Assembly: GCA_910584845.1 (NCBI GenBank)
Contig: CAJUDH010000005.1
Location: 1 to 64,000, forward strand
Direction: 5' to 3'
Length of the DNA stretch: 64,000 nt
Origin: an uncultured Lachnospiraceae bacterium
GTDB lineage: Bacteria; Bacillota; Clostridia; Lachnospirales; Lachnospiraceae
The position numbers were made by a program, and so were the translations under genes. Each line of letters begins with the position of its first letter. Position 1 is the first letter of the stretch. The notes under the pieces were generated by a model. The model did no database searches. It was not told the DNA's origin and saw nothing but the letters and a program-made list of their open reading frames with translations. Positions 35,599 to 44,604 of the stretch are shown here, in pieces.

Positions 35599-36276
35599 TT
35601 ATCCGGATGGATTTCCGGATCCTTTTTCGGTTAACGTCAGCTTTTCCCTGGTTTTTTCAAAATAACAGGCCCCCCTATACTCGCCATGCCCATAAAGGCA
35701 GACGAGGATTTTCTGCATCCTCTGGTCCAGCCGGTGGTAAACCAGCCGCCTTTCCCCAAAAACCCCCGCAAGGTAATCCCGCTGCCCTTCCTCTAGTACC
35801 TGCAGCGCCCTTTCCCACCGGGCAGGCTCCCTTTTTCTGCGCAGGCCAAAATCGCAGGACATGTAAGCGTTTTCCCCGGCCTTGCATTTCTCTGACAGGT
35901 AAGCCGCCAAATCCCCCGGCCCATCCCCACAAAAAAACTTTTCCTGCCAACAGATGGGGCCGCCCCCTTGATGGGCACCGCCCTTTAGGGGGACCCTGCG
36001 GAAACTGGCCTTCCCATATGGGCCGTAATCCCTCACATAAGAGAACTTTTCCAGGCCTTCCCCATTCCCCGGCTCCTCTAAAAGCAAAATGCCCCGGTTC
36101 AGCAAATGCTCCCATACCACTTTCTGGATCCGGTCAATAGGCGTGGGGAAAGCCAGCTCCCGGGAAATCTGCTTTACCGTATACCCCAAATCCGTCAAAT
36201 GCCGGATAGCCCCTCCGCTGGCTACATCAAAAGTAAAATTTGACAATGCTTCCTTAAAATAAGGCTCTTCTGGCAT
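35599..36276 (-). CDS. Unknown protein with possible N-terminal DNA-binding helices
   Basis: This 225-residue protein starts at MPEEPYFKEALSNF (ATG 36276) behind GGAGGGG. The part LTDLGYTVKQISRELAFPTP (about 25-44) looks like a helix-turn-helix, and VWEHLLNRGILLLEEP could be a wing. The middle holds four Cys (CWQEKFFCGDG; KCKAGENAYMSCDFG) that might bind a metal. I do not recognise a family. It is a single-gene unit bounded by hairpins on both sides. Confidence 0.6.
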   Translation of the reverse strand: MPEEPYFKEALSNFTFDVASGGAIRHLTDLGYTVKQISRELAFPTPIDRIQKVVWEHLLNRGILLLEEPGNGEGLEKFSYVRDYGPYGKASFRRVPLKGGAHQGGGPICWQEKFFCGDGPGDLAAYLSEKCKAGENAYMSCDFGLRRKREPARWERALQVLEEGQRDYLAGVFGERRLVYHRLDQRMQKILVCLYGHGEYRGACYFEKTREKLTLTEKGSGNPSG

Positions 36277-36313
36277 AGTTTCCCCTCCTGTTAAAATTTT
36301 CATATAAAAATTT

Positions 36314-36355
36314 ACGCAGGCGGCGCCCCGGATGGGCCGGGATCGCCGCCTGCGC
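36314..36355 (-). terminator. Terminator after the NUDIX gene
   Basis: A very GC-rich stem GCAGGCGGCG.CCCGG/CCGGG.CGCCGCCTGC is followed by TAAATTTTTAT on the minus strand, 12 bp past the stop codon. Confidence 0.8.
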
Positions 36356-36366
36356 AAAACCTAAAC

Positions 36367-36819
36367 TTAAAAATACTTTTTGCTGCCCCAGAGGTTAGCC
36401 TTTTTTAAATCCAGATACTCATTATAAGCTTTTTCCAAAATCTGTTTTTCGTTGGAAAACTTCAGCAAATGATACGCCTCATAAAACTTATAATAACCGG
36501 AATCAATAAAATGCTCTTCCCGTTGTGGTTTGCTGTAATAGCTGTCTGCCATCATCAAATACCAATGCACGTCTTTCTCCACCATATCCTGGGGGGTGCT
36601 AAAGGAATATGAACTTTTCCCAATGTATTTGATGATAGAGGCGCTGACACCGGTCTCTTCTTTTACTTCCCGAAGCGCCGTTTCTTTGTACTCCTCTCCT
36701 GCTTCTACAGTTCCTTTTGGCAATACCCAGCCCTCGTATTTGTTTTTGTAGTTTTTATACAGGACCAGGATCTTGCCTCGAAATATAACCACACCTCCAC
36801 AGCTCGTTGCCTCAATCAT
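36367..36819 (-). CDS. NUDIX hydrolase
   Basis: This 150-residue protein starts at MIEATSCGGVVIF (ATG 36819) behind AGGAGG; the frame is open 38 codons further. The NUDIX box is complete: GTVEAGEEYKETALREVKEE followed by TGVSA (about 38-60). N- and C-terminal parts show no second domain. It hydrolyses a nucleoside diphosphate linked to some other group; the pattern VLPKGTVEAGE resembles MutT/Ap4A-type hydrolases. Confidence 0.9.
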   Translation of the reverse strand: MIEATSCGGVVIFRGKILVLYKNYKNKYEGWVLPKGTVEAGEEYKETALREVKEETGVSASIIKYIGKSSYSFSTPQDMVEKDVHWYLMMADSYYSKPQREEHFIDSGYYKFYEAYHLLKFSNEKQILEKAYNEYLDLKKANLWGSKKYF

Positions 36820-36983
36820 TGCAAAACCTCCTGTATATGCAGCGCCGGAAACATGCCGCCTATGGTGTGTCACAAGACTATATTTAGTATACCTCGTTTC
36901 AAAGGAAGATGCAAGAAGAAAATCCGTTGTCATTTGGCAAAATATTGCCTGCCGGCCCCGTTGCAGCGGCAGGCAGCCGGCCT

Positions 36984-38420
36984 TTACGGCCCGCCGGAAA
37001 TCTCAAAGTAGCGGTCAAAAATCCCCCTTGCTATGGGGGCCGCCACCTGCCCCCCGGACCCGGCTTCTTCCACCACCACGGTCACCACCAGCCGCGGGTC
37101 GTTTGCCGGGGCAAATCCGGTAAACCAGGCATGGGTTTCCCGCCCGGCTTCAAATTCCGCAGATCCGGTCTTGCCTGCCACCGTATAGCTATCCGTGCGG
37201 ACCGCGGATCCGGTCCCTTCCGTCACCACTTTTTGCATCAGCCCGGCCAGGTCGTCTGCTTCCTGTGCAGTCATTAAGTTTCCATAGGCTTCCGGCCGGA
37301 AGCGGTGGATCTCCTCCCCCATGCCGTTTTCCACCCGCTCAATAAGATAAGGCTTCATCAAGATACCGCCATTGGCGACGGCAGCGGTAATTATGGCATT
37401 GTGCACAGGGCTCATCTGGGTTGCGCCCTGCCCGATGGAAGTCTGTAAAACCTCCCATGTATCCGCGCCGGAGTTCATTACGAATGAACTTTTATTATAG
37501 GCAAGGGGCAGGGGCAGTTCCTTATTGAACAGAAGCTGTTCCGCCAGTTCATGCATTTTCCCCGGATCCAGCTCCTGCCCCAGGGCGGCAAAAGCGCCGT
37601 TGCAGGAATTGGCAAAAGCCTGCTCCAGGGTCTGGCTGCCATGGACGTTGCCGTGATAGCAGGAGATGGTATAATCCCCGCATTCATACCGGCCGTCGCA
37701 TTGGAACGTGAAATCCCTCCAGGTATTGGGGTTCTCCCTTATATATTCCAATATGGTAATGATTTTAAAAGTGGAACCCGGGGGGTATAGCCCTTGGGCC
37801 GCCCGGTTTAACAGCTGGGCCTGGGTATTGCCGCCGGAGATCAAGGCATCCCAATTTTCTTTCAGCGTATTAGGGTCGTACCCGGGCTGGGACACCATGG
37901 CCAAAATCTTCCCCGTGTCCGGCTCCATGACAACCACAGCGCCTTTGCGCCCTCCAAGGGCATCATAAGCCGTTTGCTGCAGGTCTACGTTTAAAGTGGT
38001 AACCACGTTATCGCCGATATTTTTCACGTTGGCCAGTTCGTTGACCGTCCTCTCTATCAGGTTCATGTGGGAGGAAAGCAGATAGAAATTGGCCAAAGCC
38101 TCCAGCCCCGCCTTTCCGTAATCGGAATATCCCACCACATGGGCAAATACCTCGCCATAAGGATAGGACCTTTGCTCGCTTTTGCCTACTGCCTCCGTCC
38201 GGGCCAGCACCCGCCCGTCGCCGCTTTGCAGTTCCCCCCGTACAATACGGTCCGCAAACCGGTCCAACCGGGCGTTATAAGAATTATTAATCACAGTTTC
38301 GCCCCGAAACTGCAGAAAATACCCAAAGTAGCCAATCATGCAGGCAAACGCCGCCACCACCAGGTAAGTGATAAAAAGGATGTTTTTATTGGCCTTCGGG
38401 TTAGGCACTTGTCTGTTCAT
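36984..38420 (-). CDS. Penicillin-binding protein, transpeptidase (PbpA/FtsI-like)
   Basis: This 478-residue class B-like PBP crosslinks peptidoglycan. A membrane anchor is at about 15-36. The dimerisation part is short, as in the mycobacterial PbpA group. Catalytic motifs are PPGSTFKI (SxxK), SCNGAFA (SxN) and AGKTGSAEF (KTG). The start MNRQVPNPKAN (ATG 38420) is preceded by GAGGAGG. It overlaps the FtsW/RodA gene upstream by 20 bp, so the two form a polymerase/crosslinker pair. Confidence 0.92.
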   Translation of the reverse strand: MNRQVPNPKANKNILFITYLVVAAFACMIGYFGYFLQFRGETVINNSYNARLDRFADRIVRGELQSGDGRVLARTEAVGKSEQRSYPYGEVFAHVVGYSDYGKAGLEALANFYLLSSHMNLIERTVNELANVKNIGDNVVTTLNVDLQQTAYDALGGRKGAVVVMEPDTGKILAMVSQPGYDPNTLKENWDALISGGNTQAQLLNRAAQGLYPPGSTFKIITILEYIRENPNTWRDFTFQCDGRYECGDYTISCYHGNVHGSQTLEQAFANSCNGAFAALGQELDPGKMHELAEQLLFNKELPLPLAYNKSSFVMNSGADTWEVLQTSIGQGATQMSPVHNAIITAAVANGGILMKPYLIERVENGMGEEIHRFRPEAYGNLMTAQEADDLAGLMQKVVTEGTGSAVRTDSYTVAGKTGSAEFEAGRETHAWFTGFAPANDPRLVVTVVVEEAGSGGQVAAPIARGIFDRYFEISGGP

Positions 38421-39729
38421 AATCCTCCTCATCGTTTTTCTTCAGGACAAACAGGCCCTGCATCACACCAAACAAGATAAAGGTACTAAGCACGGAACTC
38501 CCTCCGTAGCTAATAAAAGGGAGGGTCACCCCTGTGGAAGGTATAAATTTAACCACCCCGCCCACAGTGAGGAATACCTGGACAATATATTCCATCCCCA
38601 GGCCAAAGGCAACCAATTTATAAAAAGCTGCCTGCATTTTCCCGGCAATCATCATAAACTGGAGGAAACACCCCAGGCAGATTAAAAGGACGCACAGGGC
38701 AAAAATCCCACCCAGTTCCTCGGAAATGGCGGCAAAAACAAAATCTTTCCCTACCACCGGGATCTTGTATGGCATACCTTGATAAAGCCCCATCCCAAAC
38801 CACCCTCCGGTCCCAATGGCAAACAAAGACTGGGTGACCTGGTAGCCCTGGTTGCCAATATCCTCCCAGGGGTTTTTCCATGCCGCCACACGGACCCTTA
38901 CATGGGCAAACAGGCCATAGGCCAAAACCGATCCGCAGCCCCCGGCGGCGGCCCCTGACAACAAGTAAAGCCAGTTGCCGGTAGCCACAAACAGCATAGC
39001 CAGATAAGTAGTAAAAAAGATCAGCGCGCTCCCCAAATCCCGGGATAATACCAGCACCAAAATATGGGCAGCCGTCACCAGGGAGGTCACGGCCACCGAA
39101 AAAATATTGGTAGAATGGTAAAACATGGCTGCCACGAAAAAAACAAAACTGATTTTCACAAATTCCGACGGCTGAAACGAAAAACCGCCGAGGCTAAGGG
39201 AAAGCTGCGCACCATAGCTGTTGTTGCCTACCATCCATACCAGGGCCAGCAAAGCCAGCCCCAGTATCCCGTAAAACCAGGGGACGCCGGCCAACTGCCA
39301 CGCCCGCCCCATTACCAGGGGGATAATCCAGGTCGCCAACGCCGATATGGACACGATGGTAAACTGCCGGACTGCATTGTCGAAGGAAAGCCGGGCCATC
39401 ACGATCCATCCTACGCAAAGGAGCATACACATGTTATTGACCAGAATCCCCGTCCGATTCCGGTAAAACATCTGGTATAAACCAATGTAGGCAGCCAAAA
39501 ACACGACCTGGGCCAAATAAAAAGGCACGATCTGCGGATTTCCTGATTTCAGGTACAAAATTACATAGGCAATAAAATGCATCAGGAACATGGCCACATT
39601 TTGGCGCCGGCACACCTTCCTTTGCCCCCAGCTGTCCCGGAACCGGAAATAACTGAAATTCAAATACGTATAAAAAGCCATGAAAAGTATCATCAGATAC
39701 TTGGACACCTCTATAATTACGTTGACCAT
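38401..39729 (-). CDS. SEDS glycosyltransferase, FtsW/RodA/SpoVE family
   Basis: This 442-residue membrane protein has about ten transmembrane segments. It polymerises glycan strands from lipid II. Family marks are SLGGFSFQPSEFVKISFVFF (QPSE) and, at the C-terminus, IPSTGVTLPFISYGGSS. An extracellular loop with DFVFAAISEELG is also typical. It pairs with the downstream PBP. Whether it serves elongation, division or sporulation cannot be told. Confidence 0.93.
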   Translation of the reverse strand: MVNVIIEVSKYLMILFMAFYTYLNFSYFRFRDSWGQRKVCRRQNVAMFLMHFIAYVILYLKSGNPQIVPFYLAQVVFLAAYIGLYQMFYRNRTGILVNNMCMLLCVGWIVMARLSFDNAVRQFTIVSISALATWIIPLVMGRAWQLAGVPWFYGILGLALLALVWMVGNNSYGAQLSLSLGGFSFQPSEFVKISFVFFVAAMFYHSTNIFSVAVTSLVTAAHILVLVLSRDLGSALIFFTTYLAMLFVATGNWLYLLSGAAAGGCGSVLAYGLFAHVRVRVAAWKNPWEDIGNQGYQVTQSLFAIGTGGWFGMGLYQGMPYKIPVVGKDFVFAAISEELGGIFALCVLLICLGCFLQFMMIAGKMQAAFYKLVAFGLGMEYIVQVFLTVGGVVKFIPSTGVTLPFISYGGSSVLSTFILFGVMQGLFVLKKNDEEDYEQTSA

Positions 39730-39737
39730 AAATTCCC

Positions 39738-41972
39738 CTATTCCACGCCCCGCTTCCAGTGCCCCCGGGTAAAGGCCGCAAAAAGGTCCGGGGCTTCCTT
39801 TCCATGGTAAAAACAGCCGGCATAAGCGTCCAGTACTGCCTGGATTTGCTGTGGCGTCTCTATGGTAAACTGCAGGCGCAGGGCTGCCGCTTCCAGTTTT
39901 TCCACTAAATGGCCCTGCCCCAGAAGGGACAAAGGCTCCGGATTGTATATTATATTATAGCAGAACCGGCAATGTTTTTTTACCGGCAGCCTTTTTTTCG
40001 CCCGGTCCGTAATATACAGCACGCCGGGCCCTTCGGTACATTTGCCTGTCGTGCGCTGGATACATTGGGCCGTAACCATCGCCGGCAAATAGCCGTATAC
40101 CACAGCCTCCCAGCCCTGGCTTCCCGCCGGCCAAAGGCTTAACTCTGCCAATTCCCGGGCATTTAGCTCCAGCGGCAAAGTCAGGCGTAATACGCCCTTA
40201 TCCGATAGGGCGGATGCCGCCAAATGGTTCATGGCATAAAGGTTGGCATCCAGTACCCAAGGGACCTCCACCCCATGTTCCCGCAAAAATTCCCCTTCTT
40301 CCAGGGAACGCAACAGCAGTTCGTCAAAACCGGCATCCTTCAGGCACGTTAAATGGTCCAGGAAATATTGTTCGGCTTTTGTGCGGAAAATATACGGCAA
40401 AGCCAACGCGCACTTTTTTCCCGCCTTATGGCACGCCCTTACTGCCCATCCCCATTTTTCTGCAGGGAATCCGCAGGAGTCGATACAGGCCAGGGCCACA
40501 TCCGGATGGAGGGCAACGGCTTCCAAACCTTCCGGCCCCTCCAACGACACATGAAACCGGGGCCTTTCCCCTTCGCCTTCTTTTGCGCCTGCCCGTCCTG
40601 GGGCGTTTCGCACTCCGGGGCGCCCTTCCTTAGTTGACGAAAACAGGGAGGGGCCCTCTTGGGGTACCGGCAGGCAACGCCTGCGGTACGGCATCAAAAT
40701 CGACTGTTCCAACTGCTCCATCCCCCGGCGGCGCAGCTGGTTCAGGGATTGGACAGGCAAAAAGCAGTTCCCGGAAAGCTCGGTTTCCAATTGGCGGAAA
40801 TAAAAGGGGGAATTTCCCGTCTTATTTAACTGGCGAAACAGTTTTTCCCCGGTCATCGGCTGGTTTTTAGCCGTCTGCACCAGGTCGCCAAAGGCTGTGG
40901 CCTGCGTGCCGCCCCCTTCCAGCCAAAGGGATGCCGGCTCGCCTTCCCGGACAGCCAGCTTCCCGTTAATCGGCTCCTGCTTTTTCCGATCCACATATTC
41001 CTGATCCAGGCGTTCCAAAAGCGCCTGGTCTGCTTCCCGGAAAGAAGGTTTCCCCCCCAGCACGACCATGTCCCTGCCATTATGTTTCTGGTAATACCCT
41101 TGTGTAAAACCGCCGCGGTCAAACAGCTTTAGCAGCATGTCCCGGTCCCGGGCAAGCACATGGTAGCCGCCCCTCCCCTTTTCCAGGTATAAATTCAAAT
41201 ATTTCCGATAAATGCTGACCACGCCCGCGGTATAGCGGGGGCTTTTCATACGCCCTTCAATCTTTAAAGAATACACGCCGGATTCCACAATATCCGGCAA
41301 AATATCCAACGTACACAAATCCTTCATGCTCAGTAGGCCCGTTGGCTTTTGCCCGGCACCTCCCGCCCCATAAGGCAGGCGGCAAGGCTGGGCGCAACGC
41401 CCACGGTTTCCGCTTCGCCCTCCAATGAGGCTGCTTAGCAGGCATTGGCCCGAGTAGCAATAGCACAAAGCCCCGTGGACAAAAGTTTCGATTTCAATAT
41501 CGGCCTGTTGACGGATCCGGGCAATTTCCTTCAAAGACAGCTCACGGGCCGGCACCACCCGCGTTGCGCCCATAGCTTTCAGCTTTTTGGCTAAACGGTA
41601 CCCCGTTACCGTCATTTGTGTGCTGGCATGAACCGGCAAATCCGGAAATTTTTCCCGGATCAGGGCAAAAACCCCCATATCCTGTACAATGGCCGCATCT
41701 AAGCCCTGCCGGTAATAAGGCAGCAAAAAGTCAAATAATTGCCCCAGTTCCCCTTCCTTTACTAAGGTATTGGCTGTCAAATACAGCTTGCATCCATGAA
41801 GATGGGCATAGTCAATGGCCCAAAGCAGGCTGTCTTCCTCCGGGTTGTCTGCATAGGCCCGGGCGCCAAAGCGGCTGCCCCCCATATATACCGCATCCGC
41901 CCCGGCATTGATGGCGGCAACCATGCTTTCCACGGAACCGGCCGGCGCCAGGAGTTCTACGCGTGGTTTCAA
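39738..41972 (-). CDS. U32-family peptidase-like protein with DUF3656
   Basis: This 744-residue protein starts MKPRVELLAPAGSVESMVAA. The U32 domain covers about 1-330, with GADAVYMGGSRFGARAYADN and the signature ETFVHGALCYCYSGQC, followed by the iron-sulfur-type Cys (GRCAQPCRLPY). DUF3656-type and C-terminal U32-like parts follow. RlhA of E. coli, which hydroxylates 23S rRNA C2501, has the same layout, so an RNA-modifying role is as likely as proteolysis. It is 8 bp upstream of the FtsW gene. Confidence 0.9.
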   Translation of the reverse strand: MKPRVELLAPAGSVESMVAAINAGADAVYMGGSRFGARAYADNPEEDSLLWAIDYAHLHGCKLYLTANTLVKEGELGQLFDFLLPYYRQGLDAAIVQDMGVFALIREKFPDLPVHASTQMTVTGYRLAKKLKAMGATRVVPARELSLKEIARIRQQADIEIETFVHGALCYCYSGQCLLSSLIGGRSGNRGRCAQPCRLPYGAGGAGQKPTGLLSMKDLCTLDILPDIVESGVYSLKIEGRMKSPRYTAGVVSIYRKYLNLYLEKGRGGYHVLARDRDMLLKLFDRGGFTQGYYQKHNGRDMVVLGGKPSFREADQALLERLDQEYVDRKKQEPINGKLAVREGEPASLWLEGGGTQATAFGDLVQTAKNQPMTGEKLFRQLNKTGNSPFYFRQLETELSGNCFLPVQSLNQLRRRGMEQLEQSILMPYRRRCLPVPQEGPSLFSSTKEGRPGVRNAPGRAGAKEGEGERPRFHVSLEGPEGLEAVALHPDVALACIDSCGFPAEKWGWAVRACHKAGKKCALALPYIFRTKAEQYFLDHLTCLKDAGFDELLLRSLEEGEFLREHGVEVPWVLDANLYAMNHLAASALSDKGVLRLTLPLELNARELAELSLWPAGSQGWEAVVYGYLPAMVTAQCIQRTTGKCTEGPGVLYITDRAKKRLPVKKHCRFCYNIIYNPEPLSLLGQGHLVEKLEAAALRLQFTIETPQQIQAVLDAYAGCFYHGKEAPDLFAAFTRGHWKRGVE

Positions 41973-42009
41973 GAATTTCCCCCCTTATCCGCAGGATATA
42001 GAAAACATG

Positions 42010-42453
42010 TTACATCTTGGCCGCCGCTGCCGCTGCCTGTATCGCCTTCTTCTTTTCTGCTTCCATCCCGGCTTTTGCCATTCCCTGGGGGCGCTTCTCC
42101 CCGTCGTGCCTCCCTTTCTCCATTTCCAGTTCCCTCTCCACACGTTCTAACTGCATCTGTGTGGTGATCAATTCATGCTTCAAACTGTAGATGTCTTTTT
42201 CCAAAACTGAATTTTGCTCTGCCAAGGTATTGGCCCGCTCCTGCTCTTTATAAAAATCATCCGCAATATTCAACTGCACCAATACGGATTGATAATCTGC
42301 GCTTAACCGGGAAAACCCGTCGTCTTTTCGTAATTTCCATATTTTCTCATTTAAATACGCGGCCATTTTCTGAAGGTACATCTCTTCCTCGGAACCGCTT
42401 AACTGGTAAATCTTCCCGTCTATCAAAACTTCCATTGTATTTTTCTGGTTCAT
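42010..42453 (-). CDS. zapA: Cell division protein ZapA
   Basis: This is a 147-residue ZapA-like protein. The N-terminal domain (1-80: EVLIDGKIYQLSGSEEEMYL, AAYLNEKIW) is the FtsZ-binding part. The rest is a long coiled coil (about 70-135) and an Ala/Lys-rich tail, longer than in most ZapA. It is followed by the U32/FtsW/PBP genes, a sensible division context. Confidence 0.85.
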   Translation of the reverse strand: MNQKNTMEVLIDGKIYQLSGSEEEMYLQKMAAYLNEKIWKLRKDDGFSRLSADYQSVLVQLNIADDFYKEQERANTLAEQNSVLEKDIYSLKHELITTQMQLERVERELEMEKGRHDGEKRPQGMAKAGMEAEKKKAIQAAAAAAKM

Positions 42454-42605
42454 ATTTTGACCCCTGATCTTTCCGTTTTAAAAAAGAATGCCTGCCTTTT
42501 TGCATTGCCCTTTCGGGCACGCCCTCTTTCAGGGAATGTAGGTCGATCCATTTTGCCCTTTTTGGCCGGAAGCAAATCGGCGCCGGCATATTCTCATCCA
42601 CAGAG

Positions 42606-42635
42606 ATTATACCATACGTCATCCGGCTATTACAA
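42606..42635 (-). promoter_or_regulatory. Promoter of zapA
   Basis: TTGTAA (42635-42630) and TATAAT (42611-42606) are separated by 18 bp, and the -10 box is extended (TGGTATAAT). Confidence 0.65.
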
Positions 42636-42699
42636 CTATAGAAATGGTAATATGTTAAATGGCTTCTGCCTTTCAGCCATAAGGCCAAACAACATCCGG

Positions 42700-43710
42700 T
42701 CATCCGGTATACAAAATCCCCAGATGATGATATGCATGTTCCGTAGCTACCCTCCCCCGCGGCGTCCGGTTCAAAAACCCGTTCATCAGCAAATATGGTT
42801 CATAGACGTCTTCCAAAGTCCCGGCGTCTTCCCCCAGGGCGGCAGCTAAAGTGTCAAGCCCCACCGGCCCGCCCCCAAATTTTTCAATGATTGTGGAAAG
42901 GATATTCCGGTCATTGTTGTCCAGGCCCAATTTGTCCACATCCAGAATATCCAAAGCAAAATCCGCCACTTCTTTGGTAATCCTGCCGTCATATTTTACC
43001 TGGGCAAAATCCCGTACCCGCTTTAACAGCCGGTTGGCCAGCCTTGGGGTCCCCCGGGAACGGCGGGCAATCTCCCCCGCCCCCTCCTCGTCAATTTCTA
43101 CCCCCAACACCCGGGCCGAATGCCGCACAATCTCTTTTAGCTCCCCCGGTGTATAAAACTCCAGTTTCTGCACTACCCCAAACCGGTCCCTTAAAGGGGC
43201 TGTCAAAAGCCCGGCCCGGGTAGTGGCCCCCACCAAGGTAAAAGGAGGCAAGTCCAAACGGATTGACCGGGCGGAAGATTCTTTCCCCAGCATAATGTCA
43301 ATGGCAAAATCCTCCATGGCCGGATACAGCACTTCTTCTACCTGACGGTTAAGCCTGTGGATCTCGTCCACAAACAGCACGTCGCCTTCCTGAAGGTTGT
43401 TTAAGATCGCCGCCATTTCCCCGGGCTTCTCAATGGCCGGCCCCGAAGTCACTTTCATATGCACCCCCATCTCATTGGCAATAATGCCGGAGAGCGTGGT
43501 CTTGCCCAAGCCGGGGGGGCCATAAAACAGCACATGGTCCAATGCCTCCCCCCTTCCTTTGGCCGCATCTATATAGATCTTTAAATTCGCCTTTATTTTC
43601 TCCTGCCCAATGTACTCATGCAGCATCTGAGGGCGCAGGTTCGGCTCCGAAGCCTTATCCTCTTCGGTCCGCTCTGTGGTAATGATTCTCCGTTCCATAA
43701 TCTGCTCCAA
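42700..43710 (-). CDS. ruvB: Holliday junction branch-migration ATPase RuvB
   Basis: This 336-residue AAA+ motor has Walker A GPPGLGKTTLSG (about 65-76), Walker B LFVDEIHRLN, sensor ATTRAGLLTAPLRDRFG and a C-terminal winged helix ending FLNRTPRGRVAT. The length is normal. It follows ruvA by 50 bp. Confidence 0.97.
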   Translation of the reverse strand: MEQIMERRIITTERTEEDKASEPNLRPQMLHEYIGQEKIKANLKIYIDAAKGRGEALDHVLFYGPPGLGKTTLSGIIANEMGVHMKVTSGPAIEKPGEMAAILNNLQEGDVLFVDEIHRLNRQVEEVLYPAMEDFAIDIMLGKESSARSIRLDLPPFTLVGATTRAGLLTAPLRDRFGVVQKLEFYTPGELKEIVRHSARVLGVEIDEEGAGEIARRSRGTPRLANRLLKRVRDFAQVKYDGRITKEVADFALDILDVDKLGLDNNDRNILSTIIEKFGGGPVGLDTLAAALGEDAGTLEDVYEPYLLMNGFLNRTPRGRVATEHAYHHLGILYTG

Positions 43711-43761
43711 TCAAAATAGGGAAGTTTGCAGGGCTTCCGGTTATATAAAACCCTATTCCGT

Positions 43762-44376
43762 TTAAACCGCAAGATATTTTAAAGAAGCCTTCAACACGGC
43801 CTCCACTGGCATCCCTTCTGCCTGGGGCACCTGGCGGACCGCTTTGGAAGCCTCTGCCGGGGAATACCCCAAAGCAATCAAAGCCTGAACGGCTTCTTTC
43901 CCGGCCCCTTCTTCCTCAGCCATGGGGGGGCCTGCCGTTTCCGGTGCGGCAATGCCGCCGGCCAAAATATCTTCCGCCGGTATCCGGTCTTTTAAATCTA
44001 ATATCACCCTTTTGGCCGTCTTGGGGCCAATCCCTGGAGCCCTGGAAATGCTTTTGGCATCATCCATAACAATAGCCAGGCGAAGCTGGTCTGGCTGCAA
44101 TGTAGACAAAATCCCCAGCGCCGCCTTGGGCCCCACTCCGTTCACCCCCAAAAGCATCCGAAACATCTGCAAATCTTGACGGTTTAAAAAACCATATAAA
44201 GCCATGGCATCCTCACGTACCTGGAAGAAGGTATATAGCTGTATTTCCTCCCCGGTCCGGGGAAGCCTGTCCAATAAAGGCAATGGCACATGGATATTCC
44301 ATCCGATGTTCCCGGCCTCTACCACTACCACATCCTCAAAAACTTCTGCCAAAACCCCTTTAATATAGGAAAACAA
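43762..44376 (-). CDS. ruvA: Holliday junction protein RuvA
   Basis: This 204-residue protein starts at TTG 44376 (MFSYIKGVLAEV) with GAGGGGA 7 nt upstream. An upstream ATG would add 50 residues absent from the family. The OB domain (1-62), HhH pairs (LLGVNGVGPKAALGIL; APGIGPKTAKRVIL) and C-terminal domain III (AVQALIALGYSPAEASKAV) are complete. It pairs with RuvB downstream. Confidence 0.95.
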   Translation of the reverse strand: MFSYIKGVLAEVFEDVVVVEAGNIGWNIHVPLPLLDRLPRTGEEIQLYTFFQVREDAMALYGFLNRQDLQMFRMLLGVNGVGPKAALGILSTLQPDQLRLAIVMDDAKSISRAPGIGPKTAKRVILDLKDRIPAEDILAGGIAAPETAGPPMAEEEGAGKEAVQALIALGYSPAEASKAVRQVPQAEGMPVEAVLKASLKYLAV

Positions 44377-44604
44377 CCAAATATCCCCTCTCGTTAAAAA
44401 TTTCTTCTTAACCATCATATCATATCCTAATATCAAGTGCAAGGCGATTATCGAACAAATATTCGTGGAAGGATAGGGCTTCACCGCCAATCCATAGCAG
44501 CCTATCCTGGAAGCGGAAATTGCCATTGACTTCCCTTGCCCTGCGCATTATAATCAAACTATTCGCAGATTAAAACCATTTTTACCTACTACAGGAGCCG
44601 TTTT

